A DNA stretch of 64,000 bases from an uncultured Opitutia bacterium (GCA_903896015.1 CAITWF010000069.1:1-64000), one strand, 5' to 3'; shown: positions 19,538 to 28,416, counted from the stretch's first letter. Translations and numbers: made by a program. Notes: a model not told the origin generated them from the sequence alone.

Positions 19538-20011
19538 GATGGACACGATGCGCTGGGCCGCCTGCGTGTTGCGGCCGGGCGTCGTTACCGAGTCGCCAAC
19601 GCGGCGGCCGACGAGTTGGCGGCCGAGCGGCGAGTGCGGTGTAACGACTAGCACCGGGCGGTCGTTGAATTTGAGTTCCATCCCGCCGGCGCGGGGGCCG
19701 AGGAAATACCACGCGTTTTGCTTGTCGCCGCCGACTCCGATGAGCGCGCCGAGCGCGATGGCGTCAGTCGCAGAAAAGGCGGGCAGCGGCAGCGTCGTGT
19801 AAAGCGCGAGGCTGGTTTCGATTTCCGCGGCCTGGCGAGCCTGACCCTCGGCGAGGTAGGCGGCTTCCTGACTGTGGGTATCGTATTTGTTTTCAGCGCG
19901 GCTCTCCTCGCTGATCGCCTCATCGCGGGCGAGGAGCGCGGCGTTGGTCTGGAGCGCGAGTTCGGCGCGAAGTTGCGCGAGGATGGCGTCGCGGAGGGCG
20001 GATTTGTTCAC
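19532..20011 (-). CDS. GreA/GreB C-terminal-domain protein
   Basis: A 159-residue protein. The N-terminal half is helical and charged, possibly a coiled coil. The C-terminal half resembles the GreA/GreB FKBP-like domain: VVTPHSPLGRQLVGRRVGDSV matches the SPLGRALIGKKVGD signature. Classical GreA is a similar length, so this may be a divergent transcript-cleavage factor or a Gre-like RNA polymerase binder. The acidic tip residues of GreA are not clearly conserved. The start is GTG 20011. It is divergent from the ParA gene. Confidence 0.7.
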   Translation of the reverse strand: MNKSALRDAILAQLRAELALQTNAALLARDEAISEESRAENKYDTHSQEAAYLAEGQARQAAEIETSLALYTTLPLPAFSATDAIALGALIGVGGDKQNAWYFLGPRAGGMELKFNDRPVLVVTPHSPLGRQLVGRRVGDSVTTPGRNTQAAQRIVSIA

Positions 20012-20119
20012 GCGTTGAAAAAAAGGTTAATTGAACTGCGGGCGTTTTTGACTCGCGGATGCGGAGCGCGGGCGGCATCTTCGGCGTCGCATTGTCCGTG
20101 TTGTCAACGGACTTCCCGC

Positions 20120-21019
20120 ATGGCGCGAAAAATCTGTTTCATCAATTACAAGGGAGGCGTCGGCAAGACCTCCCTCATCGTCAACACCGCCGCGGCGCTC
20201 GCGAAGATGGGGCAGCGCGTGCTGCTTTGCGACTTCGACACGCAGTCCAACGCGAGCATCTGGCTCATGAAGCTGGAGCGCTGGAACAAGGTTAACGCCG
20301 AGGGCGTCGGTTCGGTCTACTCAATCTTCGATCCGGGCCGGGCGCGCGTGCGCGAGCTCGTGGTGAAGGATGTCGTTGAGGGTAAGGCGGGCGAAAAACT
20401 GCTCCCTGGCCTCGATCTAATTCCGACGACGTTTAACCTCGTCGACCTCGAGAACGAATACAATGGCGACCCGAAGCGGCCGCACTAACTCGTATTTTAC
20501 GAGCAGCTCGCGGCCATCGAGGCCAGCTACGATTTCATTCTGTTTGATTGCCCACCGAATATTCTGCGCGCGTCGCAATGCGGTGTGTTTGCCTCGAACG
20601 AAATCTACGTCCCGGTCAACCCCGACGCGCTCAGTCTGATCGGTTTCACGCTGCTGGTGGAAAAGCTCACGAAGTTTCACCAGCTCTCGGCGAGTTTTCG
20701 CACCGCGGCCATGGGCGTGCCGGCGCAGGTGCAGGGCCTGATTTTCAACTCGATCAAAGCAGGCGTGGACATCGAGGTGCCGAAGATGCGGCTGCAGCTC
20801 CGGCTTAACCAGTTCAAAACCGCGAAACGCGCGGCACCGGCGGCAAAGATTTTCACGATGCAGATTCGCGACGCGATGGTCGTGCGCCGCGCGGTGGCGC
20901 TCGGTCTGCCTGTCGCGCTCGTCGGGGCCGACGCCGAGGCGGGACCCAATGCGGGCGACAACGTCGTCAACGACTACAAGAAACTCGCGGGTGAGATCGT
21001 GCAGCACGTGTCCGCCTGA
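20120..21019 (+). pseudogene. ParA/MinD-type ATPase gene with in-frame stop
   Basis: From ATG 20120 the frame encodes a ParA-family ATPase with deviant Walker A (NYKGGVGKTSL) and the switch region VLLCDFDTQSNAS. A TAA at 20486-20488 stops it after 122 residues. The same frame continues at once with LVFYEQLAAIEASYDFILFDCPPNI (Walker B) and a normal C-terminus to 21019. The total would be about 299 residues, the usual length, so one nonsense change (perhaps TAC to TAA) is the simplest reading. A GTG at 20585 could restart translation but would lack Walker A. Alternatives are sequencing error or readthrough. It heads a three-gene run. Confidence 0.75.
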
Positions 21020-21031
21020 CTTTTTCACCTC

Positions 21032-21874
21032 ATGCCAATGAAATTCACCGCCAAGGATTGGGATGACGTGCGCGCCGCGTTTGCCACGTCGATCATGGTC
21101 GACACTGCGCTCACGAGCCTCGCGCAGAATCTCGACGCGCCAGACTGGCCGATCAAAGGCAAGGACGAGACCCCGGCCAAATACATCGATCTGAATTTTG
21201 AGGAAGTCTCGGAGATGCTCCAGCTCAAGGGCCAGAAGCCTGAACGGCTCGATCAGCTCGTGAGCATCCTGAAGGAAACGTTGGCCTTCGACAGCCCGTT
21301 CGGTGAGATGGTCACGCAGACCGAGGCGGCGTCCGCGCGCGACAATCCCTTGCTCAAGAATCTCGCCAAGCTCGGCATCCCGGAAAATTTCCCGATGAAG
21401 CTCACGGCGCTCGACGCCGGCACGCTGGAGTTTTGCGAATTGGAAAAGCTCGCGACGCTCGCGGAATTCGCGGTGTTCGCGCAGGGTATGGCGCAAAATG
21501 TGATCGTCGGCGGCGATTTTCGGAAACTGCTCAACGCGCTTTCGAATGTCGACGAGGCGGCGCTGGCGGAGTTGCTCCCGTTCCGTCGCGGTGCGAAGGG
21601 CCTGCACCTCGTAGAGTCGATCGCGCAGGCGGCGAAGGCGAAGGACGCCGCGGCGCGCGCGGATCGTGCGGCGTCGTGGTTCCGCGACGAACTCGCCGCG
21701 ATCGAACAGGATCTGGCGGGCGGCGGCGCGTTGACGCGGCACTTCATCCGATTGGGCGATCCGGCGCTGGAGGGGAGGGCGGCCGAATTGCTGCGGCCGC
21801 ATCTGCGGAACGCGACGGGGGCCGCCACGGAGAAGAAAAAGGGTGGATTCTTCGGCCGGCTCTTCAAAAAGTAG
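21032..21874 (+). CDS. Uncharacterised protein downstream of ParA
   Basis: A 280-residue soluble, mainly helical protein that I do not recognise. An Ala/Glu/Leu-rich C-terminal half (residues ~175-255) may form coiled coils. It ends in a Lys/Gly/Phe-rich tail (KKKGGFFGRLFKK) that could act as a short amphipathic membrane-binding helix. It starts 12 bp after the ParA frame, so the two are likely co-expressed. It may be the partner or cargo of the ParA-type ATPase, by gene order only. Confidence 0.7.
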   Translation: MPMKFTAKDWDDVRAAFATSIMVDTALTSLAQNLDAPDWPIKGKDETPAKYIDLNFEEVSEMLQLKGQKPERLDQLVSILKETLAFDSPFGEMVTQTEAASARDNPLLKNLAKLGIPENFPMKLTALDAGTLEFCELEKLATLAEFAVFAQGMAQNVIVGGDFRKLLNALSNVDEAALAELLPFRRGAKGLHLVESIAQAAKAKDAAARADRAASWFRDELAAIEQDLAGGGALTRHFIRLGDPALEGRAAELLRPHLRNATGAATEKKKGGFFGRLFKK

Positions 21875-21892
21875 CGTTCTTCACGAACCCCG

Positions 21893-22519
21893 ATGGGCGA
21901 ACCCGAGTCAGGTCAAATCAGGTTTCCCGCGCCGCGTGGCGCAGGTGGAGCGGTGCCGGCGCTGACGCTCCGGCGACGGCCGATCGCTTCGCAGTCACCC
22001 TTTGCCGTTTCCGAAAGATCGGCGGCTGCGCGGGAATCGATCAAGGCGGTCGTGTCGGCGACGCGTTCGCCGTTTGGTGGCGGCACGCAGGCCGCCGAAC
22101 TGGAGCGGACATTGCGCCAGCTCGAACTCACACTCGCCGAGCGCGAGCGCTTCCTGGAGGAGAACGAGGCCCGCCTCGCCGATCGTGAGCGTGATTTGGC
22201 GGAGGCGGAGGCGTTGCTGTTCGCACGCGAAAAGCTCGCGGCGGCGGCGCGTAAGCCGGTGCCGGCTCAAGCCGTGGTATCACCCGAGGAAAAGACCGCG
22301 CTCGAGCAACTCCGGGCCGAACTCGAGCGACAGGAAGCGAGCCTGAAAGAGGGGAAGCAGGCGCTCCGCGAGCGCGAACAATTTCTTGAGGAGAGCGAGG
22401 AGAAGCTCTTCGAAAAAGTGCAGGCGCAGCAGGAAAAGGAGATTGAGCTCGAGCAGCGCGCCGAGGATTTGACAGCACGGGAGCAGCGTTTGGGCGCGGC
22501 ACCGGCGACCGGGGCCTGA
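21893..22519 (+). CDS. Coiled-coil protein of the ParA cluster
   Basis: A 208-residue protein. The first ~65 residues are Pro/Arg/Ser-rich and probably disordered. Residues ~65-200 form long, highly charged heptad-type helices with repeated (R/K)ER-x-FLEE units (ERERFLEENEARL and REREQFLEESEEKL), suggesting an internally duplicated coiled coil. It starts 18 bp after the preceding gene. No family recognised. It could be a scaffold or adaptor in a ParA-based positioning system; this is inference. Confidence 0.7.
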   Translation: MGEPESGQIRFPAPRGAGGAVPALTLRRRPIASQSPFAVSERSAAARESIKAVVSATRSPFGGGTQAAELERTLRQLELTLAERERFLEENEARLADRERDLAEAEALLFAREKLAAAARKPVPAQAVVSPEEKTALEQLRAELERQEASLKEGKQALREREQFLEESEEKLFEKVQAQQEKEIELEQRAEDLTAREQRLGAAPATGA

Positions 22520-22630
22520 GGGCCCCCGTCCGAGAGAATTATTGCGCGTTGACGCCTGCCCCGCGGGGCCATGAAGTTTTTGCAACATTTCCTCTTTCCC
22601 GCCGTCAAAGGCCACGCCTCCACACCCTGC

Positions 22631-23881
22631 ATGAAACATTTTCGCCTCGCCCTCGTGATCTTCGTCTCGGCCCTCGGCCTCGCCCGTGCCCAGGACGAAC
22701 AGAGCCGCCAGCCCCCGACGGAAATCCCCGACTTCAGCAATCTCGACGAATATATCTACGAGCCGAAGAGCACGCTGATTGTAGGGTTTCGGTTCCTCAG
22801 CGGTGCCAAGACCCAGTTCTCCGGCCACGGCTCCCTGGCTGCGCCCGAGGCCGCGTTCGACGCGACGACGGCGAACCTCTCGCGCGTTTACCATGACGGC
22901 ACCGTTTCGCCAGACGCCCGCACTGCCGGTCGCGTCGATTCCAGCGGCAATCCCATCATCGATTCCGTTAGCGGTGTGCAGGTATTCGACCCGATTGCCT
23001 CGGACGGCAAAACCAACACGTGGAGCTATCAGAACGCCACGCAGGCGCTGCCCGACAGTTACCTCGCGTTTCACACCTACTCGGCCGCCATCATTGACAA
23101 CTCGATCCAGCGCACGGACGCCTCCTCCGCCGCAGGGGTCGACGTCTCCGTATCGCGCGACATGGGAAAACTTTTCGGCAGCCGCGTTTCGTGGAGTCTC
23201 ATCGCGGGCGTCAGTATGAACGACATCACCGCGAAGACCACCGCCAACGTGCAGGCCCGGCTCACGACGATTACGGACATTTATTCGCTCGACGGTCAGG
23301 TGCTGCCGGTGGCGCCGTATTCCGCGCCCAGCTCCACCAGCGCCACGGTGGTCGACTCCGCCGGCAACGCGGTTCTCAACGCCGACGGCTCGACCCAAAC
23401 GGCCACCACCGACACCTCGGTGCTCCTGAATAACGCGCCGCTAAACCGGCAGACCCAGACCGCAGTGGACTCGACGAGCGTCACCGCGCGCTGGGAGGTC
23501 AAGGGCGCCTACTATACCTTCCGCGCCGGACCCGCCCTCTGGATTCCCGTCACCTCGCGCTTCCGCGCCACCGTCAGTGCCGGCCCGGCGGTCATCTACG
23601 CTGGCAGCACCTACACGGTGACGCAGAGCTACCAGCCCGCGACCGGCGCCCTGATTACCGACACGAGCTTCGACACATCGAGCCACATCCTGCCCGGCTA
23701 CTTCGCCGACGCCTCCCTGCAATTCGATTTGACCGAGCACACCGGTTTCTACGCCGGCGCGGTTTTTCAGTCGGCCGGCAGCTATAACCAGTCGCTGGAC
23801 ACGACAGCGGCGCACTATTCGACCAAGGTCGATTTCGCCAATCAGAACGGTCTGCGTGCGGGCATGACGGTCCGCTTCTGA
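22631..23881 (+). CDS. Outer-membrane beta-barrel-like secreted protein
   Basis: A 416-residue protein with a signal peptide (MKHFRLALVIFVSALGLARAQ). Many Ser/Thr-rich alternating hydrophobic strands follow, and the last residues are GMTVRF; a terminal Phe is typical of Bam-inserted barrels. Segments such as GPALWIPVTSRFRATVSAGPAV look like transmembrane strands. ATG 22631 is preferred because an upstream in-frame start would put 20 residues before the signal peptide. No named family. A strong terminator follows 20 bp after the stop. Confidence 0.72.
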   Translation: MKHFRLALVIFVSALGLARAQDEQSRQPPTEIPDFSNLDEYIYEPKSTLIVGFRFLSGAKTQFSGHGSLAAPEAAFDATTANLSRVYHDGTVSPDARTAGRVDSSGNPIIDSVSGVQVFDPIASDGKTNTWSYQNATQALPDSYLAFHTYSAAIIDNSIQRTDASSAAGVDVSVSRDMGKLFGSRVSWSLIAGVSMNDITAKTTANVQARLTTITDIYSLDGQVLPVAPYSAPSSTSATVVDSAGNAVLNADGSTQTATTDTSVLLNNAPLNRQTQTAVDSTSVTARWEVKGAYYTFRAGPALWIPVTSRFRATVSAGPAVIYAGSTYTVTQSYQPATGALITDTSFDTSSHILPGYFADASLQFDLTEHTGFYAGAVFQSAGSYNQSLDTTAAHYSTKVDFANQNGLRAGMTVRF

Positions 23882-23901
23882 AAATTTCTTCCGCACTCCC
23901 C

Positions 23902-23929
23902 GGCCGGACGCAACCGCGTCCGGCCTTTT
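23902..23929 (+). terminator. Rho-independent terminator after the outer-membrane protein gene
   Basis: A perfect 10-bp stem GGCCGGACGC / GCGTCCGGCC with loop AACC, followed by TTTT. It ends the 22.6-23.9 kb transcript. Confidence 0.9.
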
Positions 23930-23974
23930 GGGTATGCCCAGCATACTTTATCACTATGAGAATGAAAGTTTCTC

Positions 23975-24630
23975 TCCCAGCCTGATCAGGGCGAAGGGTA
24001 GTGAAGCGCAAGGGCGACACCGCGAGGTGTCCGTCTGAAAGAAGCGTTTAGCGAAGTCGCGGGTTGATGACTAAGAACCGGCTAATGAGGCGCCAAGGGA
24101 GGAGGAGCGGGCCAAAGATCGCGAACTCCACGTCGATCAAGACCCGAAGGCGTAAAGCCGGCGATCGTGCGACGAAAGCGATAAGGCTTATCTGGGGAGA
24201 TCTCGTCGCAGCTGGTGCGCAAGCGCCAGCTGAGTCCGCCGCGAGGCGGGCTGAACTGCGGCGAAAAGTCAGCAGCGCGCGTAGTAGCGATGAAGGGGTG
24301 GAAACACTCTGGAGCGAAGGCGCAAACGGTGCGGCTGCTTGCAGCCGGGTGAAAGGCGACGGGCAAGTAAGACCCGCCTAGCCGTGGAAGCGAAACGACA
24401 GGACGGACCCGTATTGGGTGTGCGCCCCCGGGAGGGACTGGTGAAGCCGGTTCTAACCTGCAAGGGAAGGTCGTGCCGACACGAGAGGAGGCGAAGCCAG
24501 AAAGCCCAAGAACAACGGACGGGTTGATACGTGACGCGGCACACCCTCGGTAGCTGGCCGGTCGCGCGCAGGCCGGATGCGGACTCGCATGTCCGGTGGT
24601 GTAACAGGGACAGCCGATAACGGCCTATGT
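23975..24630 (+). ncRNA. ORF-less group II intron-like RNA
   Basis: A 650-bp region with no credible gene but dense RNA-like features. At 24011-24032 is GACACCGCGAGGTGTC. At 24170-24215 GAAAGCGATAAGG is followed by TCTGGGGAGATC. At 24570-24600 there is a domain V-like hairpin: CCGGA-TGCG-loop-CGCA-TG-TCCGG with the two-base TG bulge in the expected place. A short domain VI-like hairpin follows to about 24628. The catalytic AGC triad of domain V appears as GGC, and no reverse transcriptase/maturase is encoded, so it is probably a degenerate or trans-dependent intron. Both ends are approximate. Confidence 0.55.
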
Positions 24631-24667
24631 TTATTGTTTTCCACTTTGCAAACGAAGGCCCGCCCGT

Positions 24668-25933
24668 TTGGCTCGCGACACGTTGAGCACCTTCAACCAG
24701 AAAAAGCCCCTCTGGCCCGTCGCTTCGCTCGCCGTGCTCACCGGGCTCAACCTGCTCGATTACCTCGATCGGCAGTTGCTGGCCGCGGTGCTGCCGCCGC
24801 TCCAGCAGGAACTCGGCCTGCACGACGAACAGGCCGGAACCATCGCGACCGCGTTCATGCTCGGGTATTTTCTGACGTCGCCGATCTTTGGCTATCTCGG
24901 TGACCGACTCCCGCGGCGCTGGCTGATCGCGGCGGGCGTGTTTGTCTGGAGTCTGGGCACGCTCCTCTCGGGGCACGCGCACGGGTTATCGTCGCTGATC
25001 TGCTTTCGCGTGCTCGTCGGTTTCGGTGAGGCTAGCTTCGGCACCATCAGCCCGGGTTGGATCGCGGACCTTTTTCCGGTGGCGCGGCGCAACAACGCCA
25101 TCTCGTGGTTCTACCTCGCGATCCCGGTCGGATCGGCGCTCGGCTACATTCTCGGCGGTTTGATCGCCACGCACTACGGTTGGCGTGCCACCTTTCTCTT
25201 CGCCGGTTACCCCGGGTTGCTGCTGGCCTTTTTGCTTTTCCTGCTGCGCGAGCCCGCGCGGGGCGCAGCCGAAGTCAACGGCACCGACCAGCCGGTGCCC
25301 GCCGCCCCCGCCGGCTGGCGAGCCTACCTGCAATTACTCACGTTTCCACGCTACCTGCTCGTGATTGTTGGCTACGTGGCTCAGACCTTCGCCATGGGTG
25401 GCTTTTCCTTTTGGGCGCCGACGTTTCTGGTGCGCGTGCACCACATGGAACTCGCCGCTGCCGGTGGATTTTTTGGACAGTCGCTGGTGCTCACGGGCCT
25501 CGTCGCCACGATCGGCGGCGGCTATCTCGCGACGGCGTGGCAGCGTCGCACGGGCACGGGTTACGCTTGGATGCTGGCGCTGAGTTCGATCAGCGCGGCG
25601 CCGGCGGCGTTTGCGGCCTTCACGCTGCACGATCTCGCGCTGGCCAAGGTCGCGCTCACTGCCTCGATGTTTCTGCTGTTCGTCTGCACGGGACCGGTGA
25701 ACACGCTGATTCTCGAAACCGTGCCCGCCACGATGCGCGCCAGTGCCGTGGCCTTTTCGATCTTCGCGATTCATCTCTTTGGCGATCTGTGGTCGCCGAA
25801 ATTTGTCGGCTACCTTTCTGATCGCTGGGGCGATTTGCAACGCGCCGTGCTGTGGGCGCTGCCGGGCGCACTCGTCGTCAGCGCGGTGTTCTGGTGCTGG
25901 CTCGTCGCGAACGAGCGGCGCAATGTTAGGTGA
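24668..25933 (+). CDS. MFS transporter
   Basis: A 421-residue major facilitator with about 12 hydrophobic helices. The cytoplasmic motif A between helices 2 and 3 is GYLGDRLPRRWLIAAG, and LNLLDYLDRQ is in helix 1. The pattern resembles the spinster-like branch. The start is probably TTG 24668, with GAAGG about 10 bp upstream; no ATG is available near the N-terminus. It lies just after the intron-like RNA and converges on ispH with an 8-bp overlap. Substrate unknown. Confidence 0.88.
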   Translation: MARDTLSTFNQKKPLWPVASLAVLTGLNLLDYLDRQLLAAVLPPLQQELGLHDEQAGTIATAFMLGYFLTSPIFGYLGDRLPRRWLIAAGVFVWSLGTLLSGHAHGLSSLICFRVLVGFGEASFGTISPGWIADLFPVARRNNAISWFYLAIPVGSALGYILGGLIATHYGWRATFLFAGYPGLLLAFLLFLLREPARGAAEVNGTDQPVPAAPAGWRAYLQLLTFPRYLLVIVGYVAQTFAMGGFSFWAPTFLVRVHHMELAAAGGFFGQSLVLTGLVATIGGGYLATAWQRRTGTGYAWMLALSSISAAPAAFAAFTLHDLALAKVALTASMFLLFVCTGPVNTLILETVPATMRASAVAFSIFAIHLFGDLWSPKFVGYLSDRWGDLQRAVLWALPGALVVSAVFWCWLVANERRNVR

Positions 25934-27629
25934 TCGGGGCGAGATCGCTCACGACCGCGTTGCAACTGCGCAGCGCTTCGGCCGGGAAAAACGAATTTAT
26001 GCGCGTGATGACCTGCTGGATGATTCCGTCCGGGCAACTCGCCCCGCCAGTCACGAGGACACGTCGTGGCGCGGCGCTGAAATCCGGCCAGAGCGGCCGC
26101 GGCTCGGTGCGCCCGGAACCACCGCCGACGTAGAGGTAGTGCTCGACCGACTCTCTCGAAACGATGCTCGCTTCGCTTTGAATAAAGAAGGCCTTCGCCC
26201 CGAGCTTTTGCTCGCAGAGTCGAAAGAGCTGGTAGGTATTCGAGGAATTTTTTCCGCCGATCACAAACGCCGCATCGAGCGGCTCGGCAAGCGCACGGCT
26301 GAGGGCATCCTGATTTACCTGTGTGGCATAACAGAGCGTGTCGCGCCGGCTGCTACCGCCGACGCGCGTATCGTCATGAAATTTCCGCCGGTAGACCTCG
26401 CGCAGATGATCGATGATGCCGATCGTTTCGTTCATCAGCAGGGTCGTCTGGTTCACTACCGCGACGCGATCGAGGTGACGGGTGACGTCGAAGTCAGGCG
26501 TGTGGCGGCCGGCGAACATGTCGTAGAATTTCGCGCGCACCGCCGGATCGTCGCTGGCGATCAGTTCGCCGAGCCGGCGGGTTTCGTCGAGGTTGCGCAC
26601 GATTACCGCCGGCGCGTAGCGGCGGGTATTGGAAAACGTGGCCTTCGTCTCTTCGTGCTCGTGCTTGCCGTGAATGACGATCGTGTAGCCTTCGCGCCCG
26701 TAGCTGCGCGCCGCTTTCCAGACTTTTTCCACGAGCATGCAGGTGGCGTCGTAGTGGCACACGGCGATGCCTTTGCGCACGAGCCGGCGCTTGTCGTCAT
26801 CAGTCGCGCCGAACGCCGGAATGATCACGATGTCGTCGGGCGTGAGCGTGTCCCAGAGCTGCGGCGAGGTCGAGGTGCCGTCGACGGTGTAGGGCAGACC
26901 CTTGTCGGTTTGGAGATAACGCAGCCCGCGACGCAAGAGGTCTTCGTTCACGAACGAATTATGAATCAGCTCGGACAGCATAAACACCCGCCGTCCGGGA
27001 TTTTCGGCGAGGGTTTCGTAGGCACGCTCGATGGCATTTTTTACGCCGAGGCAGAAGCCGAAGTGGCTTGGGATCGCATAACGCACCGCGCCGAAATCGA
27101 GCGCGACCGGAGCGGCGGCACTGCGTTCGTGGGTGCGGGCGAGCGCCTTGATCGCGGTGCAAAGCTGCGACTGGTAGAGCGCGCGCGAGGCGTCGTCCTG
27201 TGCGTAGATGGCCGTGTTGCGCTCCTGCGCCGGCCGAAACTTGTAGATGAAATCGTTTTCGCCCAGGTGCAGGTAGGGAATCTCGACGAGGTGCGGTTCA
27301 AGCCGATCGACGAGGGTGGCGAGCGACGGGGCGAGGGTAGTGCGATCGGCGGTGAGCTTTTCGATCGACCAGAATTCGATTTCGGCATCGGCGGGCGCGC
27401 CGGTGACCTGCGCGAAATGGACGCCATAGCCACGGCCGCCGGCAATCGCGGAAAAATACTCGCGTGGTCCGGTGTGGGTGCGAAATGCCGATTCAAGTCG
27501 TTCGGTCGCCATCGCAAGATCGGTGCCGGTGAACGCGAGGCCGGCCTTCGACCCGAGCTTGCGCACGGCGAGGCGGTTGCTCGCATCGAACGCAAACACG
27601 CAGGCAAGTTCAGGAGGTGTCGCAGTCAT
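25926..27629 (-). CDS. ispH: 4-hydroxy-3-methylbut-2-enyl diphosphate reductase with long N-terminal extension
   Basis: A 567-residue protein whose C-terminal ~375 residues are IspH, the last enzyme of the MEP isoprenoid pathway. Three Cys ligands for the Fe-S cluster are in HFGFCLGVKNA (C193), DATCMLVEKVW and GGASCPDG. IIPAFGATDDD and VIHGKHEHEET match the plant/cyanobacterial type, in which the usual AHG motif is PAFG. About 190 residues precede the first Cys, far more than the ~10 of typical bacterial IspH. This extension has no family I know. ATG 27629 lies 4 bp after the preceding stop. Confidence 0.92.
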   Translation of the reverse strand: MTATPPELACVFAFDASNRLAVRKLGSKAGLAFTGTDLAMATERLESAFRTHTGPREYFSAIAGGRGYGVHFAQVTGAPADAEIEFWSIEKLTADRTTLAPSLATLVDRLEPHLVEIPYLHLGENDFIYKFRPAQERNTAIYAQDDASRALYQSQLCTAIKALARTHERSAAAPVALDFGAVRYAIPSHFGFCLGVKNAIERAYETLAENPGRRVFMLSELIHNSFVNEDLLRRGLRYLQTDKGLPYTVDGTSTSPQLWDTLTPDDIVIIPAFGATDDDKRRLVRKGIAVCHYDATCMLVEKVWKAARSYGREGYTIVIHGKHEHEETKATFSNTRRYAPAVIVRNLDETRRLGELIASDDPAVRAKFYDMFAGRHTPDFDVTRHLDRVAVVNQTTLLMNETIGIIDHLREVYRRKFHDDTRVGGSSRRDTLCYATQVNQDALSRALAEPLDAAFVIGGKNSSNTYQLFRLCEQKLGAKAFFIQSEASIVSRESVEHYLYVGGGSGRTEPRPLWPDFSAAPRRVLVTGGASCPDGIIQQVITRINSFFPAEALRSCNAVVSDLAPIT

Positions 27630-27633
27630 CGGC

Positions 27634-27882
27634 TCACTCGTCGGACTCCTTCTCGTCGTCCGCAAACGGATCGCCGACAAATTCAGTCGAGAAAAAATCC
27701 TCGGCTTCGAGGGTCTTCATCACTCCATCCGTGACCAGCTTGCGCGCGGCCGCATCAAGCTCCGGATGCTCCAGCGTGATGAATTCCTCAATGCCCGCCC
27801 GCCCGAGTTTCCGATCGGTCGCGCCGCCCAGGAATTCCTCGGCCTGACTCGCGATTTCATCGATCAGCACGGAGCGGTTCAT
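27634..27882 (-). CDS. Small acidic hypothetical protein upstream of ispH
   Basis: An 82-residue, mostly helical and acidic protein ending in DDEKESDE. It has no motif. It lies between hemJ (6 bp) and ispH (4 bp) in a tight same-strand run and is probably translated with both. Function unknown. Confidence 0.7.
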   Translation of the reverse strand: MNRSVLIDEIASQAEEFLGGATDRKLGRAGIEEFITLEHPELDAAARKLVTDGVMKTLEAEDFFSTEFVGDPFADDEKESDE

Positions 27883-27888
27883 GGGCGG

Positions 27889-28416
27889 TCAGGATTTGCC
27901 CTGAAGCTTCTTGCGCATGAACATCACAAGCACCACGAAAAGCAAACCGCAGCCGGCGAGCGCCCACAACGCGGTCGAAATCGTTTTGCTCACCGCGGCG
28001 AATACGATGCCCACGAGGAGAAACGTGGCGACCTCGTTGTAGGCGCGGAGCTGGCGCGACGTGAAAGGCCGCACTCCCGCAGCGAGTTTTTTTCGAATCC
28101 AGCCGCAGTGAAAATGATAAGCAAAGAGAAGTGCGAGCAGCGTAAATTTGAGGTGCAGCCACGGACTGTGCGCGATGTCCTGAAAGGTGAGCAGCCAGCC
28201 GCCCGTCGCGGTGGTGATTACCATCGACGGAACCGTGATGCCGAGCCAGAGCCGTCGCGCCATCAGCGTAAACTGTGCGGTAAGGATGGCGCGTTTCGGC
28301 TGAAGTTCATCGTTCGCCTCCGTGTGGTAGATAAACAATCGGACGATGTAGAACAGTCCGGCAAACCAGCACACGAGACCGATTACGTGGAGCGATTTGA
28401 CAATGAGATAGCTCAT
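27889..28416 (-). CDS. hemJ: HemJ-type protoporphyrinogen IX oxidase
   Basis: A 175-residue integral membrane protein with four to five helices. The HemJ (UPF0093) signature begins KSLHVIGLVCWFAGLFYIVRLF and continues with HSPWLHLKFTLLALLFAYH, containing the conserved heme-ligand His and the Lys. HemJ oxidises protoporphyrinogen IX to protoporphyrin IX, passing electrons to the respiratory chain. It follows alaS by 39 bp on the same strand. Neither hemG nor hemY occurs in the window. Confidence 0.9.
   Translation of the reverse strand: MSYLIVKSLHVIGLVCWFAGLFYIVRLFIYHTEANDELQPKRAILTAQFTLMARRLWLGITVPSMVITTATGGWLLTFQDIAHSPWLHLKFTLLALLFAYHFHCGWIRKKLAAGVRPFTSRQLRAYNEVATFLLVGIVFAAVSKTISTALWALAGCGLLFVVLVMFMRKKLQGKS

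Noticed and set aside
24064-24527. Small open frames within the 24.0-24.6 kb region
   Set aside because: They overlap an RNA with group II intron features, and their translations are Arg/Ala-rich without homology signals.
25743-27734. 663-codon plus-strand open frame opposite ispH
   Set aside because: Its translation lacks any recognisable motif and runs antisense to a clear IspH with all cluster cysteines; long antisense frames are expected in GC-rich DNA.
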